A stretch of DNA of 64,000 nucleotides from Kryptolebias marmoratus (GCF_001649575.2 NC_051438.1:12508705-12572704); one strand, 5' to 3'. Shown: positions 1 to 13,363, counted from the first letter of the stretch. Notes: generated by a model from the letters alone, not told the origin. Numbers and translations are program-made.

Positions 1-184
1 AATGTTGGCAACAAAATAATGTGCAGGGCCTACAATGCAATTTTGCACACTGCGCATACAAAAACAGGCTGTGATTTTTAAAAACTGCCTGCTCAAAACT
101 GACAAACAGTCAAAATTCAGTGAATTAAATGGAAAATTTGCCTACTTTCTTACAACTTTGAGCTGCCAACTAGTCTTCAACAGT

Positions 185-345
185 TGACTCAGTTATAGCC
201 ATTTTTGCGTTTTAATAAATCAGTTAGCTGTGACGGCCATCTTGAGTTGGCTTGATTGTAGATGTACATCCAGTGATGAACTCGTGAGAAGTCTGATTAA
301 AAGCTGTCGATCACAAGATATTTTGCTAATAGACAGTCAAAGGAA
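185..345 (-). repeat. Modular ~300-bp dispersed repeat, copy 1 (partial)
   Basis: On the minus strand this reads 'tagcaaaatatcttgtgatc', 'cactggatgtacatctacaa', 'caactcaagatggccgtcacagcta' and 'aaaaatggctataactgagtcaa', in the order of the family unit. The copy is truncated at both ends. Confidence 0.7.
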
Positions 346-1980
346 CACACACTGTCAGACAGGCAGTTTCATGGCTACCTTTACCACCAACATACAGAAG
401 AGGTGTTACTAAATGCAGCCATATTGGTAGCCATTCCCTAGATGTGGCCAATCCCAATATAACTACAATTAAAAGTCACTGCTGAACACAAATTTACACA
501 AGGTTCATGTCATTTTATAGAGCTAGTTTGTCATGGTTCTAACCAGAAAACACCTAACCTGTGCTGTCCGTTTGGTGTTTTTATGACTGGTGACAGAGAA
601 AATTCGGCATGTTACTGTAAGATGCCTTTCACAGTGAAGAACTGTCCAAAATGCATCAGCAACCTGCTACTTTGGTTCCATCTTGCCAAGCACTATTATC
701 TGAGTTGAACCCAGCGCGGTTATTTTTCAGCAAACTGCCTCTTAGCGTATGGCAGCACATGTTGCTCTAAAATTTAAATATAGAGTATCAATCATGCACA
801 CCATTGCGCTCACGTACCTTCGAACGAAATGGCTTTTTGAACAAGCTGGATGCTTTCTCCGATCACAAATCTGGAGGTCACCGCATTCAAATTTATCATC
901 AGACCACGGGGCAGGTTTCCACCTCGTCTCATACATTACATAATCTCAGGCCCAGAGGCAGCAACAACGTGTCCTTCAAAAAAAGGATTGTTTTATGATC
1001 AACTGTATGAGCTGGCGATGTTTTTTTTTTTCAGTATTGTTTCTCAGTGACAACAATATATAACCAAATATACATTTTAATGAGGTGCTCTCTTGAATGG
1101 TCAATAATTGTCGTTTTACCAGCCTCATCCCTTGCAAATAAATTGTGACTGATCTTGTTCTATTTGGCAAAATGAAGCCTGTGCAGGAATGCTGGCAGAG
1201 CCACTTTGGTTGCTGAATGAACAGCAGCAACAAAAACAAATGTCAAAAGCAGCAACATGGCTGTAGGTATGTATGGCAGCAAGCTGAGGATTGCAGCTAG
1301 AAAGCATCATTAAAAGTGTATTTCTATGAGGCGAGTGCACGAAAATCATCCTTGCTTTTCTTATTAGGGAGCATGAGTGAGCCTTGTTCCGTCTGTGCCT
1401 GCAGGGACAAATATATTTCTAAAGGTGCTGTGGGTGATAGAGAGCATCTCTCGACAAACTCATTTCAAAGAACAGATCAAACGCAAATTTAAACATGAAC
1501 GCTTTCCGAGGCGGCATACGAGAACGGACTCCAAACCGTGCAGCACGAAAGCAAATTATAAAATCGGATAATTAAACAGAAGCAGGTTTGACGGAGATAA
1601 AAGCTGAACAAGAGGAAAACAAATCTTTTCTTGCACATAAGAAACAGGTTTAAGATTTGCATTTTGCAAGACATCTTTTTTTTGCCCAGCTCATTTATGT
1701 GAATGCAGAGAAAATTTACATTTCACTCTGAAAGGACTTTTCTTGTCCTTTCAAACTGTGGTGAAGTTTTCTAAAACTATTGATTTATTTGATCCTTGTA
1801 AACATGTCACCATTTCTAGAAATGGATTCATCCACATGGATATATCAAAACTGACCTAAAACGCTGTAGTAAACGGGCCAGGCCTGTATGTGGTGCTGTA
1901 AAGCTGCCACAAAAATATACACAAAACAGGAAACGAGGCGAGGAGCATGATCATAAAGCTTTCCACACTGTTGTACGTTA
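346..1980. other. No gene seen
   Basis: Only short chance open frames on both strands, AT-rich composition. I recognise no domain, RNA or repeat. Confidence 0.5.
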
Positions 1981-1988
1981 GATTAGAG

Positions 1989-2171
1989 GAGTGGTGTCCA
2001 ATCCTGGTCCTGGAGGGCCACGATCCTGCATGTTTTAGATGTTTCCCTGCTCTTCAAAGTTCTGCAGAAGCCTGTTAATCACTCAGTCATTCAAATCAGG
2101 TGAGCCAAAGCAGAGAGACATCAAACCCATGCAGGATAGGGGCCCTCCAGGACCAGGATTGGACACCCCTG
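1989..2171. mobile_element. hAT-type MITE with 8-bp target duplication
   Basis: This 183-bp palindromic element is flanked by the exact direct repeat GATTAGAG (1981-1988 and 2172-2179). Its ends are GAGTGGTGTCCAATCCTGGT and the inverted CAGGGGTGTCCAATCCTGGT. The interior is a foldback with 'ctgcatgttttagatgtttccctgctc' and its complement. The 8-bp duplication is typical of hAT transposons. It has no coding capacity, so it would need a transposase in trans. Confidence 0.85.
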
Positions 2172-2339
2172 GATTAGAGGAAGGCCAGCTGTATTGCTGC
2201 AGATCCCAGCCACCCTGGAAGTGGACGGTTTGTGCTTCTCCCTCCTGGGAGGAGGTACAGAACATTAAAGACACAAACAGGCAAACTGAGACACAGCTTC
2301 TTCCTTAGGGCTGTGAAATCCATCACCTCCTCTGCTTTC

Positions 2340-2363
2340 ACACACACACACACACACACACAC
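2340..2363. repeat. (CA)n microsatellite
   Basis: About 12 uninterrupted CA units. Confidence 0.95.
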
Positions 2364-2584
2364 CTCCCCTCTCACGAACATTCGTAAATTGACCACCGGA
2401 CACTCACACCTCACACGAACACGTTCACTCACTTATTCACGCCTAAGGACTGGGACTTGCACTGTGCTGCACTTTATAACATCTACATCTATTCTCCGTT
2501 TGCTGCTTTGCATTACCATCATTCGACATGCTGCTGACTTGTCAAACTCTGTCAACTCCATCTGTCCATTCACTGCCGCTCGTT

Positions 2585-2705
2585 CTGGAGTTGAGTTGCG
2601 GGGGCAGCAGCTTGAGCAGGGAAACCCTCCTCCAGCTCTTCCAGGAGGATTCCAAGGCATTCCCAGGCCAGCTGAAAGACAGTCTCTCCTGTGTCCACAC
2701 AGAAG
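2585..2705 (+). repeat. Dispersed LINE-like fragment
   Basis: 'gcgggggcagcagcttgagcagggaaaccctcctccagctcttccaggag' and 'ccaaggcattcccaggccagctg' correspond to a repeat common across fish genomes (LINE-derived by my recollection). It is only about 120 bp long. The open frames that cross it on both strands are therefore not taken as genes. Confidence 0.5.
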
Positions 2706-3892
2706 GACAGGTGGACAGGCGGACGATGACGTCTCTGCATTAAAATTCAAATGGAGCCAAAGCAAACTGAAACTCACCGGAGCCAAAGTGGTGTCACTTT
2801 GCAACACACAGGGCCTCAGATTCGCAGCCAATATAGTAACAAATACCATGAGGCAATCATTTTCATTGTGTGAAAACAGAGGTTTAGTGTGGATCGACAG
2901 CCCCGAAGCAGAGAAACAATGCATTTCCATCTTTATCTCCATCACTGCGGACACAAATTAAAACCCCAGATTACATGTAGACGGCCACTAATCAGATTTT
3001 CCACCGTGTCTCTGCTACAGCGATACTGCTCTGGGAAAGCCTCGGAAAATGTGTGCTTTCGTCCAAGCTCACACCCAACCATCCATCTTTTTTCTTTTTT
3101 TGTTGCTGTTTATTGCCACTTCCTCAGAATCAAAGGAAGTAGAAGAAAAAAAACCACACACATTCTCTCTGTTTCAGAGCCTCCAAGATAGAGTCTTGTG
3201 ATGTTTGACTTTCTTTTTTTTTCTTCTTGTTTCTCACATTTTTCCAAAATATGTTCACAGAGGCCGAGGTCTTGTGACTGCTGACGGAGAGCCATGTGGG
3301 CAGCACTTGTTGCTGTCCCCTCCGATGTTGAAAAGCGTCGATTCATGCTCGGATTTTCTTACCGGAAAACACAACACCAGGTGGTTGGAGGGCGGGGGTG
3401 TGGGGCAAACTTTACAGCCCGTTTCAAGGCTGCACATCCGTGTAACGACTAATTCAGAACATGCAAACCGTCCCCGAAGAGCGGCCTTTAACTATGCTTG
3501 GAGAGCAGTTTTTCATTGACTAGCTCGTATTGATCGAGGCTCAAACTTACGTTAGTAAATTTTAAGTGTGCTTTTTTGTTTTCATTCATTCGTAATTGGT
3601 TTGGAAAAAAAGTTTTCTTGCATTCAAGGCTTGTTTTGCTTTTCCTTTTGTCTGTTCCCAAGGAAACAGCCAGTTCGCTGCGTCTTCTGATGATGTCAGG
3701 GAGCCAGGGCTTTTGTCTTTCCAAAAGTAAAACCCAACAAAATAAAAGTTATAGAGTTGTTTAATTCGCTTTAAAGACGACAAAAAATGAACACTTTTCA
3801 GCAAGTTTTCAGGGGTTTTATCATCCCATTTCCTACTAAAGTCAAAGAAATGTTTTAATGAAGAATGATTGTGTTAAAAACCTGTTTTTAGT
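2706..3892. other. No gene seen
   Basis: Two overlapping open frames of 173 and 190 codons start upstream at 2389-2433 and end by 2961. They lack any recognisable motif and cross a repeat. A pyrimidine-rich stretch lies near 3090-3240. Confidence 0.45.
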
Positions 3893-4155
3893 GCTGTATG
3901 TGTTGGGGATGACTCTCAGCTACCACCACACCAGATTTGAGCTCTACATCTGTAAGACTGACTGAGTTGGAGCCATCTTTGTGTTTGCTGAGGCCTGTTG
4001 GCGGGGACAGCGATCTTAAACTGGGTTGACTCCAAAAGAATGAGAGCTTTATTGACTCCAATAGTTGTGTATGTTCATCCAGTGATTACTTTCTGAGAGG
4101 TTCACTAAAAACCCATCCAGTGGTTCATGAGCCATTTTGCTATCACAGGTAAACA
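3893..4155 (-). repeat. Modular ~300-bp dispersed repeat, copy 2
   Basis: Minus orientation. It contains the 'gctgagagtcatc', 'gattactttctgagag' and 'ccactggatgggtttttagtg' modules, with the 'gagtcaaccc' module between them. The minus frame reads HEPLDGFLVNLSESNHWMN, similar to the shared frame in other copies. Confidence 0.75.
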
Positions 4156-5867
4156 TAAAGACCAAAAATGTTTTTGTCGATGCAGCTGCAAGAGCTTGTG
4201 GAAAGAACTCAGCTCCTGAACAATGTTCTGGTGTTTCCATTTGTACAGATGGTAATAAAGAAAGCCTTTTTGTTATCACAACGGTGACGATACATGCCAT
4301 TTGCTAATTTGACGATGTGGGAAAGTGAGCGAATGAAGGGAAAGTGTCCCTACGCTGCCCGGCGGAGGCGTACTTCCTTCCAGAGCCGCCTGTGCCTCCT
4401 CAGTCTTTTTGAATTGATTGGTTTCGAAGTTTTGCTGGATCAGTTGTAAAGACGGCTGTATTTTTTAACAGCCTCCAGCTGCTTCTCAGCAGAGCAGCAG
4501 AAGCTAAATGACTCCATTAAAGCTCACCGGCTTTTCCACGTAAACAACTTCTGACCAATCACACGATACCTGGTGCAAAGCCCTGTGAGAAACAGTTCAG
4601 ACAGGGCCTTGTGTCGAGAAGCAGCGGTTGAAGCCACTATGGGAACAAAATTGCAGTTTTCGTCACCAACCACATGAATGAGAGCTGACCTCATGACCTC
4701 TCATGGAGTACGACAGCAGCTTTGCAGTCAGTCTAACCCTCAGAAAGTCCTTACAGCTATGTGGACTGCAAAGGTCTTTCATATTGCTCCCCAAAGACAC
4801 ATAACCCTTCTCCACCCTGATGCCTTAAAGTTCTTGTCTGTGTCTGCACTCCATGAAAGCTAGAAACCCAACGTTTGCGGAGGCTGGCGTATCGTGAGCT
4901 TCCTGTTTAGTCTTTCAGAGCTCTTTTCTTGGCCAACTGCTTCTGTGTGAAAATGGAGACTTTTCCTGGCGTTTCATCTTACCTCATATATATATATATA
5001 TATATATATATTTGTACCATGGTGAATGGTAATGAGTAATGGTATTATCACAATACTTCCATACAAACTTATTATATACTCGGCTTTAACCCCAATGTTT
5101 GAGTTAAAGTTATTTCAAAATATGCTTTACGGTATCTTAAATTAGAAAACCCCTCAAAGGAGATGTTTGGTTTTATTGTTTTACTCACTAGAATACATCA
5201 CATTCTGATATTACCGGAACAAAGGCGAAGCTGCGAGATCGTGACTCCCTGTGAGCAACAATGATCCACGCTGGGAGCGATACGTGCTCCTATCCGGGCT
5301 CAGAAACTCGAAACGTTGAGTCGAGCCCTCTGTTCGTTCGACACAATGACCTGCCTTGTGCTCATCGACACCTTCCTCCGAAAATAAAGCTGCCCTCACA
5401 AAGCGAAGCCTCTGTTTGTAGCGTCTGCGTACTCTGGAAAAAAAAAAAAAAAAAGTTGAAAGCGGGTTCTGTGTCTCTAAGGATCGATAAAGTGAACAGT
5501 GGTCTCGTGACAGAGTTTAAGAAAGATAATGCTTAACAGTTCATGTTTCTCACACAGAAAACTGTGAAGGGGAGCAATAAAAAAAGGCCAACAGCCAACT
5601 GGAAAAGTCTTTCTGGTAAGATTAAGTAAACAGTGTTATTGCTGTGAATAAATCATTGGTCACTGATCCAGACGGAGTTGGGGTAAAATGGTAGCGTTGT
5701 GTTTGAATAGAGAAGATTGATGGGCAGCGACAAGCTCAAGAAGTTTTTGCTGTAGTTTCCTGTTTAAAAATAAAAATAAATCTTTGTTTTATTTTCTTCT
5801 TAAAATCCCATTTTAAGGACGCACCCAATGTAGGACTGGTTAGAAAGTTCCGATAGTTTGAGCTCCG
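4156..5867. other. No gene seen
   Basis: Contains the (AT)n run at 4987 and a poly(A) at 5439. No coding signal was recognised. Confidence 0.5.
4987..5012. repeat. (AT)n microsatellite
   Basis: About 13 AT units. Confidence 0.95.
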
Positions 5868-6145
5868 TGTCACGGTTGGTTTTGTTCTTTTAACTAGTTT
5901 TCCTGTGTTTTTGGTTTTGTAAATCTCTCCGCTGCTCTGTCAGCCATTTTGTAATCTGCTCACCTGTTTCCACCTGCCGATCACCCCTCCCAGGAGTGTT
6001 GCAAGCCTCTTAGTTAGGTCTTCACCTGAAATTCCCCCTGTCGAGTCTCAGAGGTTGTTAACACCTGGAATTCCTGGTTTTGGTTTTGTTTAATAATAAA
6101 AATACTGTTTTAGGGTGTACACCTGCTGCACGTTTGGCTCCAAAT
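5868..6145 (+). repeat. LTR- or SINE-like dispersed repeat
   Basis: It starts 'gtgtcacggttggttttgttc' and ends with 'aataataaaaatactgtttt' plus 'ggtgtacacctgctgcacgtttgg'. This resembles a frequent teleost repeat with an internal polyadenylation signal. The family assignment is uncertain. Confidence 0.4.
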
Positions 6146-7239
6146 CACCAACCAATCAAAAGGCTTCTATTATGAGTTTGGTTTCACTTGGGAGTTTAGC
6201 TTGTAACGCCCTCAGGAGGAAAGACACTCTGGTAATTTGGTCTATATAACAAGTCAGGCCAACTGCTTCAAGACCATTAGCCAAGAATTCAGAAAACCGC
6301 CCAACGAAAGACTTTAATAATGTATCTGAAAGGACAGCTTGGATTGAGCTCAGTAATAATTAATATTATTTATTCAGAATATTTATTTATTTACTGATCT
6401 GTTGCAAAGCACGTATTTGCCTCTGCAGGTATTGTTTCAGCATAGTAATATAATTGTGACATGATCATGCTAAAGTGTTGAGGTGTAATATTAGATACTG
6501 TAGGATTCTTTCACGCCTGTGTGTCATTTTTAAAAAGGTTGCTTTATAAGCTTGAAAGACTATTAAAAATGGGTCATATTTAGCCGGGACAAAGACGACT
6601 CCTTTTCGCCACACTATGGCTGATGTCACGACAGATAATATTGGTAACTATTTCTGGGAACATCACTTTAAAAATGACCAGACTAACCCTTTAATACCAG
6701 CCTCTGATTCTTGGGTGGCGACTAGCCTTCAGTGTCAGGTGCTCATTCAGGAACTTCACTTTTGGTTACTTTTTGCTTTGGCTTTATTTGTCATTCGGTG
6801 AGGGTAACTAACCAAATAATCCATAAAGCGTTGTCGTTCATCTGCTCCCTCACACAAGGTTATGTTTTACGAGCCACATTCATTTATTTTAAATCCAGGG
6901 TCACCTCCTGACTTTAACAAACCCAGCAGGAGCCCAATCAAGAGATGAACAAAGTCGTTTTTCTACACATCCGAATGATTAATTATCTTCAAAACTGGAA
7001 AACTGTTGACCCCATTAGGCAACTTTCTGTTCCTGGATTCCTATCATGTGTAAATTAGTCAGGAATGGGCTCCATCAAGGACCTATTTACACATCTGTTG
7101 ACGTATCTGCTGGACAGCCACAGTAAAATCTGTCCTTGCAAACATCCGTGGCACCAATAAAGACATGTGGCGAATAAAGCCGACTAACATCTAGCCCCAC
7201 GGAGGCTCACTCTGTGGAAGAATCCCCTCCTTGATTTGA
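6146..7239. other. No gene seen
   Basis: AT-rich sequence with short chance frames only. Confidence 0.5.
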
Positions 7240-7560
7240 CACGAACGTTCGGAACGTTCGACCGGACATCTCGGCCGACTCTTAAACACATCGGGACGCC
7301 ACCGACGCAGAGCCTAGTTACTTTCTCTGATTAAGCGATTCTCACGCTCGGTGAGAGGCGACAGGCCCCTCCTGGCCGTCGAAGCTGCCCGGCGCGGGGC
7401 GCTAATGTGGGGTGAAATAACACAGATTGAATATTGATCAGGTGTCTGTGTACGGCTCGGAGGCACCTCGACGTAATCGCTTCCACGCTCGTCCCGTGTC
7501 CTTCCAAACACGCCTGACGGAGCAGCGGCGAGCTGCGATTTGTCAACAGTTCCGTGCATT
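7240..7560. promoter_or_regulatory. Orphan CpG-dense patch
   Basis: The patch is strikingly rich in CpG compared with its surroundings and opens with the direct repeat GAACGTTCG-GAACGTTCG (7243-7260). It carries no convincing reading frame. It could be a small CpG island for an unrecognised transcript or a distal element. Confidence 0.35.
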
Positions 7561-9265
7561 TTGCACACACACAAGCTGAGACTGGCTCGCGTTTTAGTGC
7601 TTAATTTAATTGTTTTGATCACCTGTCTTTATAGCAAAAAAAAGAAAGACACTCATGAAACGTCACTGAAATGGGAGGGAACTGATTAAACGTGATGAAA
7701 CTGAATCGATTTAGATTCAGCTCCTGTACTGAATCCAGCACCCCTCTTTTGTTTTTTTTTTTATCTGCTGCGCAAGTTTAATTGAACTGTGTCAGCAGTG
7801 TTAAATAAAAAAAATGTAAAAAGTAGTGCTCACGCTGTAAAAGGGAACGTCTCAGAGGCATATTGATTAGCTCCTCTTGAAGGAAAGGATCCACCTCATT
7901 ACACTTCCTGGCATCACCTCCCACGGGTCATCTGTCTTAATGTGATATGACAAGCCTCAGCTATATCAAAACGAAATCTGGACATTGATTTGGACATTTA
8001 ATTTTAGCTCAGAAAAACACGTTTCTGCTCCTTGTACAAGCAGAGAAAGGCGGGGTGGGGGAGGGATGTTTGTCTTGATAAAAGGGACTCCTGCTGCGGA
8101 CTCAGGTGGAGCTTTAATACAGCTAAAAGCTTGTTACAGGGTTGTTTTTTTTTGCTGCATTTTACAAATGATTTCTTGTTCCTCTAATCTCACCTACACC
8201 GTGTAAGAAACCTGAAGTCAGTGGTCTTGGTGTTGCATTGTGATCCCCCAGAGAAATAACTGTGAGGATCACGATGCTAGTGGGGGGGAAGAGGGAAAAA
8301 AAAAAAAGGGAGGGAAAATGGTTTTCCAAGGAGGTGTAAAAAGGTCAGGGAAAAAAAAAAAAGAGTTTTGCCAGCAAAAAGCATTAGACCAAGTTTAATA
8401 CTCGCAGGCTTTCAGTGCACAAATCAGCTTAAAGCTTTGAGTTCATAAAGCCAACAGCAGTGAAACAACTAAAACGTTGGTTTCACACACAATTGAATAT
8501 GTAGTCACATGGAGAAGGCAAGAATATCCCATGGAATCGGTTGGCTATTTTAGGACATGCTGGACAGGGCCTGCAGATAAAGTTTGTGAACAAAACCAAA
8601 GATTACATATTTTTAAACCAACTAAATACAATAATAGATATTTTTCGGTGGAGGACGTAGTTCCATCCTTGGCCTCAAAAGCTAACGTTGCCGTCTTTAG
8701 CGGGAACGACTTCTCCAGCTGATAAAACCCCTCGTTGTAACGTTAAGCCAGTGACAGGTGGAGGCTCAGAACTGGGAGGAAAACGAGCCAAGTCTCAGTT
8801 ACAGTTTTACTCATTTTTACTTAACACCTTTGCAATATAACAGGAGTTGGCAGACATATTGTGCGACATAAACAAGAATAAAACAGTGAATTTTTTTTTT
8901 TTTTTTTTTAGAAGCTGCGGCCGTGGCTCTAAAGTGGCTCAACAGTTAGTCGTGACAATTGAGAACGACACATGAGACAAATTTCTGGTGAGGAAATTCA
9001 GAAAACCGCAGCAGACATTTTGGAAACTCCCTTATAAATGCCGGTCATGATTTGTTGCAAGCCAGTGAGACGACGCCGGCTTTGGTACTTTTTGTTTGAA
9101 CTCTCCAGAGGCTCAGATCTGTGATTTGTTTGGACCATCCTGCATCCTCCATTTCTTCTTTCTGAGTTCTTTTCAAATTAGCTAGTCCACTTTGAGTTTG
9201 ACTTTTAGACAAATGGTATTTTATCATCCCCAAGATCTTCTTGATTTAACCCAAAACTAATTGTT
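7561..9265. other. No gene seen
   Basis: Homopolymer runs at 8297, 8351 and 8890. Short chance frames only. Confidence 0.5.
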
Positions 9266-9592
9266 ATGGTAAATGGACTGTACTTATATAGTGCCTTTCT
9301 AACCAACCAGGCCACTCAAAGTGCTTTACAACACAATCTGTGCCCTCATTTCCCCATCCACACACATTTATACAGCACTCTGCTACATCTTTATGAAGCT
9401 AATCTGAACAATTCAATCTATAGAGTCTAATCAGATTACATTCATACACCGATGGGGCACATCGGAGGCAGTGAGGGGTTCAGTGTCTTGCACAGGGATA
9501 CGTCCACATGCAGCATAATGGTGGAATCAAACCTCCAGCTGTCTCATTGGAGGGCAACTGCTCTAACCACTGATCCACAGCCGCCCTTGTTC
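9266..9592 (+). repeat. Common teleost dispersed repeat ('ggtaaatggactgtacttatatag')
   Basis: The full family layout is present: 'ctgtacttatatagtgcc', 'ccactcaaagtgctttac', 'cacacattta', 'catacaccgatggggcac', 'ggttcagtgtcttgcac' and 'ctctaaccactgatccacag'. The tRNA-like 3' part suggests a SINE-type origin. Confidence 0.75.
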
Positions 9593-10345
9593 AACTCAGA
9601 GGTGGTTAAACAACACAGGACCATAAAAATTTACACCCCTGTGCTCCATGGGAGGTTTTCCTCCTTTCAGGTCAAATTTACCTTGTTTTAACGGTGGACT
9701 CCTGCACTTTGACATCAACGTTTCCAAGAACTGAACACAATGGATCGTTCTTGGAGTTCCTGGAGACGGAAATTTATTAGGGCAGCCAGTGAAGGACAAT
9801 TTAGCTGCTGGAAATCGACACCAGCTTTGGTGGTTTGTCTTTGTAATTCATTTATTGTAATGTGGAGATGTGGTTAAAGCTACAGCTGGGGATTCTAAAC
9901 TGATAGCAGTGCCTCGGTCTGAACAGAGTGGCCTAAAATGTACCTTTCCATCTAACCAATGACAGCTGGGACAGCACTCTGCCACAGAGAGTAAAACAGC
10001 AGGACCGGGAGATGAATACATGGAAAATGGCACCCTCGCTTTTTCCAGCTGACAGGTCTTTTTGTTTTCATTTTATTTGAGCAGACTACGAAATGTCAAC
10101 TTTATGTGTCGCTTGCTTGAGTTTAGCAGCACTCTCTATAGGCGGTAATTTGTGAACTTTACATATCTGAAATGCCAGCGTCGAGGAAAATCGTCACAAA
10201 CAGTCTTGTTCGCAGCTCGGCTGGCCGTGTTTGACTGGTCACATTTAACAAAGTTGAACAAGTTTCACCAGACAGAGTGAGTGCTCATGTAGTACTCCAG
10301 GTACTCCAGTTTTCAGTTCAATGGTAACTCTATAATCATCCCTAG

Positions 10346-10504
10346 GTGCGAGTGAGAGCGTGAATGGTTGTTTGTCTCCATGTGTCCTGGTGACCTGTCC
10401 CAGGGTGTCCCCCCGGCCTCTCGCATGTTGACTGCTGGAGATAAGACACCAGCTCCCCACGACCCGGAGAGGAGAAGCGGGTAAAGAAAACAGATGGAGG
10501 GATG
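10346..10504 (+). repeat. Teleost repeat 'gacctgtccagggtgt...gcctctcgc'
   Basis: 'ctggtgacctgtcccagggtgtcc', 'ggcctctcgcatgttgactgctggagat' and 'gcgggtaaagaaaacagatggaggg' are the known order of blocks of a dispersed fish repeat. It often ends in a (ATGG)n tail, which is short here. Confidence 0.65.
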
Positions 10505-13320
10505 GTTCTACTTCCAGCAGCTAACAAACAGCAGGAAGCTTCTCGCTGCATGTGTGCATCTTTTACACACAGAAACACGCCAACTGTTTATTTAGCTCTC
10601 AGTACAACCCAAACAAAATGAAAATCCATCTCTTCCTGAACTTCAGCAGCTCGGAACGCAAAACGAGTGAATAAATATTCTTGTTTAGTAGAAACGGGGG
10701 TAACAGGGGACATTCACAGATATGGCGAAGACCATTTAAGATGATTAAATAGGACTTGCTAAAAGCTGCATATTTCATCCGGTTTATTTGCCTCGATGAT
10801 ATAGAAAGAAATTGAAATTATCCCAATGATGAAGCTGGAAGGACAGGATTCATTTTATTAATTTCGAATAAAGCTGTAACTTTTTAGGTGAATCAAATAT
10901 ACAACGCTCTTCCTGCACTCTAATTGGCTAATTAGTTTATGTTGGCGTTTAATATGATTAATATTCCAAAACTGTGGCCATAAACTTAGTAATTAACATG
11001 ATATGATGCCTTTTAAAAGCTTCACTTTTAAAGAGCAGTTTATGGATATTGGTGAAGTGAAATTATACCTTTAACCACTTGGAGGGCTCAATTTAATTTT
11101 GCCGTAATGAGTCCACCGAGGCCGGGAGTAATAACTGTAAATAAGGGGTTTCTGGTACTTTTCTGTAAACTCAATCAGACATAAACATAAACACTGGAGG
11201 ATTTTAATAGTAGAAATGCAGCAGTTGTCCTGATTTCATTTTTGTTTTTTTGTCCCGAGACGAGCTCATCAAAACATGTCTTTGGAGTGATGGAGTAATT
11301 TGTTGGTGCTTTAATACGATGGGAACGCGAGCTTTAGTTTGGTGGCCTTAACTGCTGGTCTGCTCACAGACATTAAAACCGAAATAAATTTTTTTTACAG
11401 TTTTTGGAAGTGGGCTCTGGTGGGAAAGTTGTCAACAGGATCTTACATGTCGCAGATAGCTTTAAAAAAGGCCTCAAGTTGAAAAAATGCAGTTGAGTTC
11501 GGACATGGCCGACGAGCTTGGAAGCTGGTCCAAAGGGCCACGTTAGAGTTGCACGGGATTCCGCTGAACCTGAGTAAAGCGGCGAAGGCGTTTATACTCG
11601 ACGCATGCGCCGGTGCAGTATTCTCTGAAAAGACAGGTGGCAGTACACTACGTAATTAGTTGATGCTACACACCAAAAAATGGCTGAGCGCAGTACCGCA
11701 GTGTCTTCAGCCTTAATAAAGAGACGTTGATTGGTCTCAGTAACAAATAACAAAACTAAACGATAATGATACACAGGTGTTCAACAACACTTACTGAAAT
11801 AAGAAAGTATTAACCACCCCAATTTACTTGTTTCCTCTAAAGACTGTAACTGAAGGCATATTATCCACAACAATTACAAAAAAATTGGTGCCGCGCCGGG
11901 ACGATTGGGTCACTGTTGGCGCGGGCACCCGCAGCAATGTTAAATGCTACACAGGGACAAGACCACTGGACTGCTGCCATGTCCCAGATTTTTAAATATA
12001 TTTTTTCTAAAATCGGAGTTGAGATGTTAGCTTTGCCGTCAGTTCGCGCCACTGCTGCTATTTGTAACGTGAAAATAACCACTGTCGTGACGTGATACTG
12101 ACAGTCGACGTTCCAAACAAACAATCTCATCTTTTGAGCCAAAAACGAAAATGAAAAAAAAAAATGAGCGTAATGCGTAAAACCTTAAAAGGCGGTATAA
12201 TTCATCCTGTCCCAATAACCCATCAGAGTTGTGTGTTTTGTTGCAGGAGGCGTCAGCAGCGGGTATTGCTCGAACTCACGGGACAGTGACCTCACGCACC
12301 TCTGGGGCTGTCCAAAAAAAACGACTTGCAGAAGAAAAGGAAGGGGACTGTGCTGTCAGCCATGTTCTGGCAGCTTCAGTAACCTGATCTCAGCCTGAAT
12401 AGAGCTTACCCAAACAAACAAACAAACAGCTAAGTAATTGCAAAGCTGCCACTGTTAACATAATTTGCAGCTGTGAAAGAAACCCAAGGTAGCAATTTTA
12501 AGGACCTAACATCAGCAACATTGAACTTTGATTAGTTTTTTTTCTTCAAAATTACTGTTTTTGCATCGCGTCACAGTTCTCCATGTGAATAAATCTGAAT
12601 TAATCTTCTAAAGTGTGCTCCAGAGCTGCTGGGAGAATGTCTACACGGTATTCTGCACATCCCGATGCTCCTTTTTCAGCATCCTCTAAAACCCACCGAT
12701 AAATATTCCTCCTGAAAAAGCAAAAACAAAGGAGACAGGCAGTCAGCTGGAGCATGAGTTTGTCTTTAAAGCGGAGCCTGTCGGGTGAGTAATGGCCGCC
12801 CTGTGAGGTTTTCTCCTTCAACTTAACCTCACGACACCCCTGAGAGCGAGCAGGTCGAGAGAGATTCTGCGGGTTTGGTGCCGAGGCCGCGATCGCTCTC
12901 CGGTTTCAGATTCACTCTCACTCCTCTTTGTGTTTTTTTTTTCCCTTTCGGAAACATTTTCATTCGATTAGGTCATCAAGCTATAAGGCGTGTTGGATCA
13001 TACCGAATGCCAGAAAGCTCCGACATCGTGACATAATTTAATATTTCTGTCCTATCTGTCTCATCTAAACAGAGGCCATTGCTGTCCTAATACTGTGGAT
13101 CACACCGGCATAAAAGCCAAAGGCAAATCAAAAGAAAGAAGATAAAAATCACCATTTATTCCCATAAAACAGAAATAAAAAAAATACATTCTGCCCTCTG
13201 TCTTGATGATCTAAGAGGAGAGCAGCTCAAAGATAAATCATACTGATGTGTTTAAACCGGTGGGTCACGGTGACACTCAGGCCCTCGTGCCCCTCCGTCT
13301 CCACTTCCCCTGCTCAGAAA

Positions 13321-13363
<43 letters not shown>

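Noticed and set aside
2389..2961. Open frames of 190 (plus) and 173 (minus) codons
   Set aside because: They overlap each other antisense, cross a known-type repeat (2585-2705), and show no family motif or splice context.
9540..9592. Possible tRNA gene at the repeat end
   Set aside because: Only a tRNA-like tail of a dispersed repeat; no cloverleaf can be drawn.
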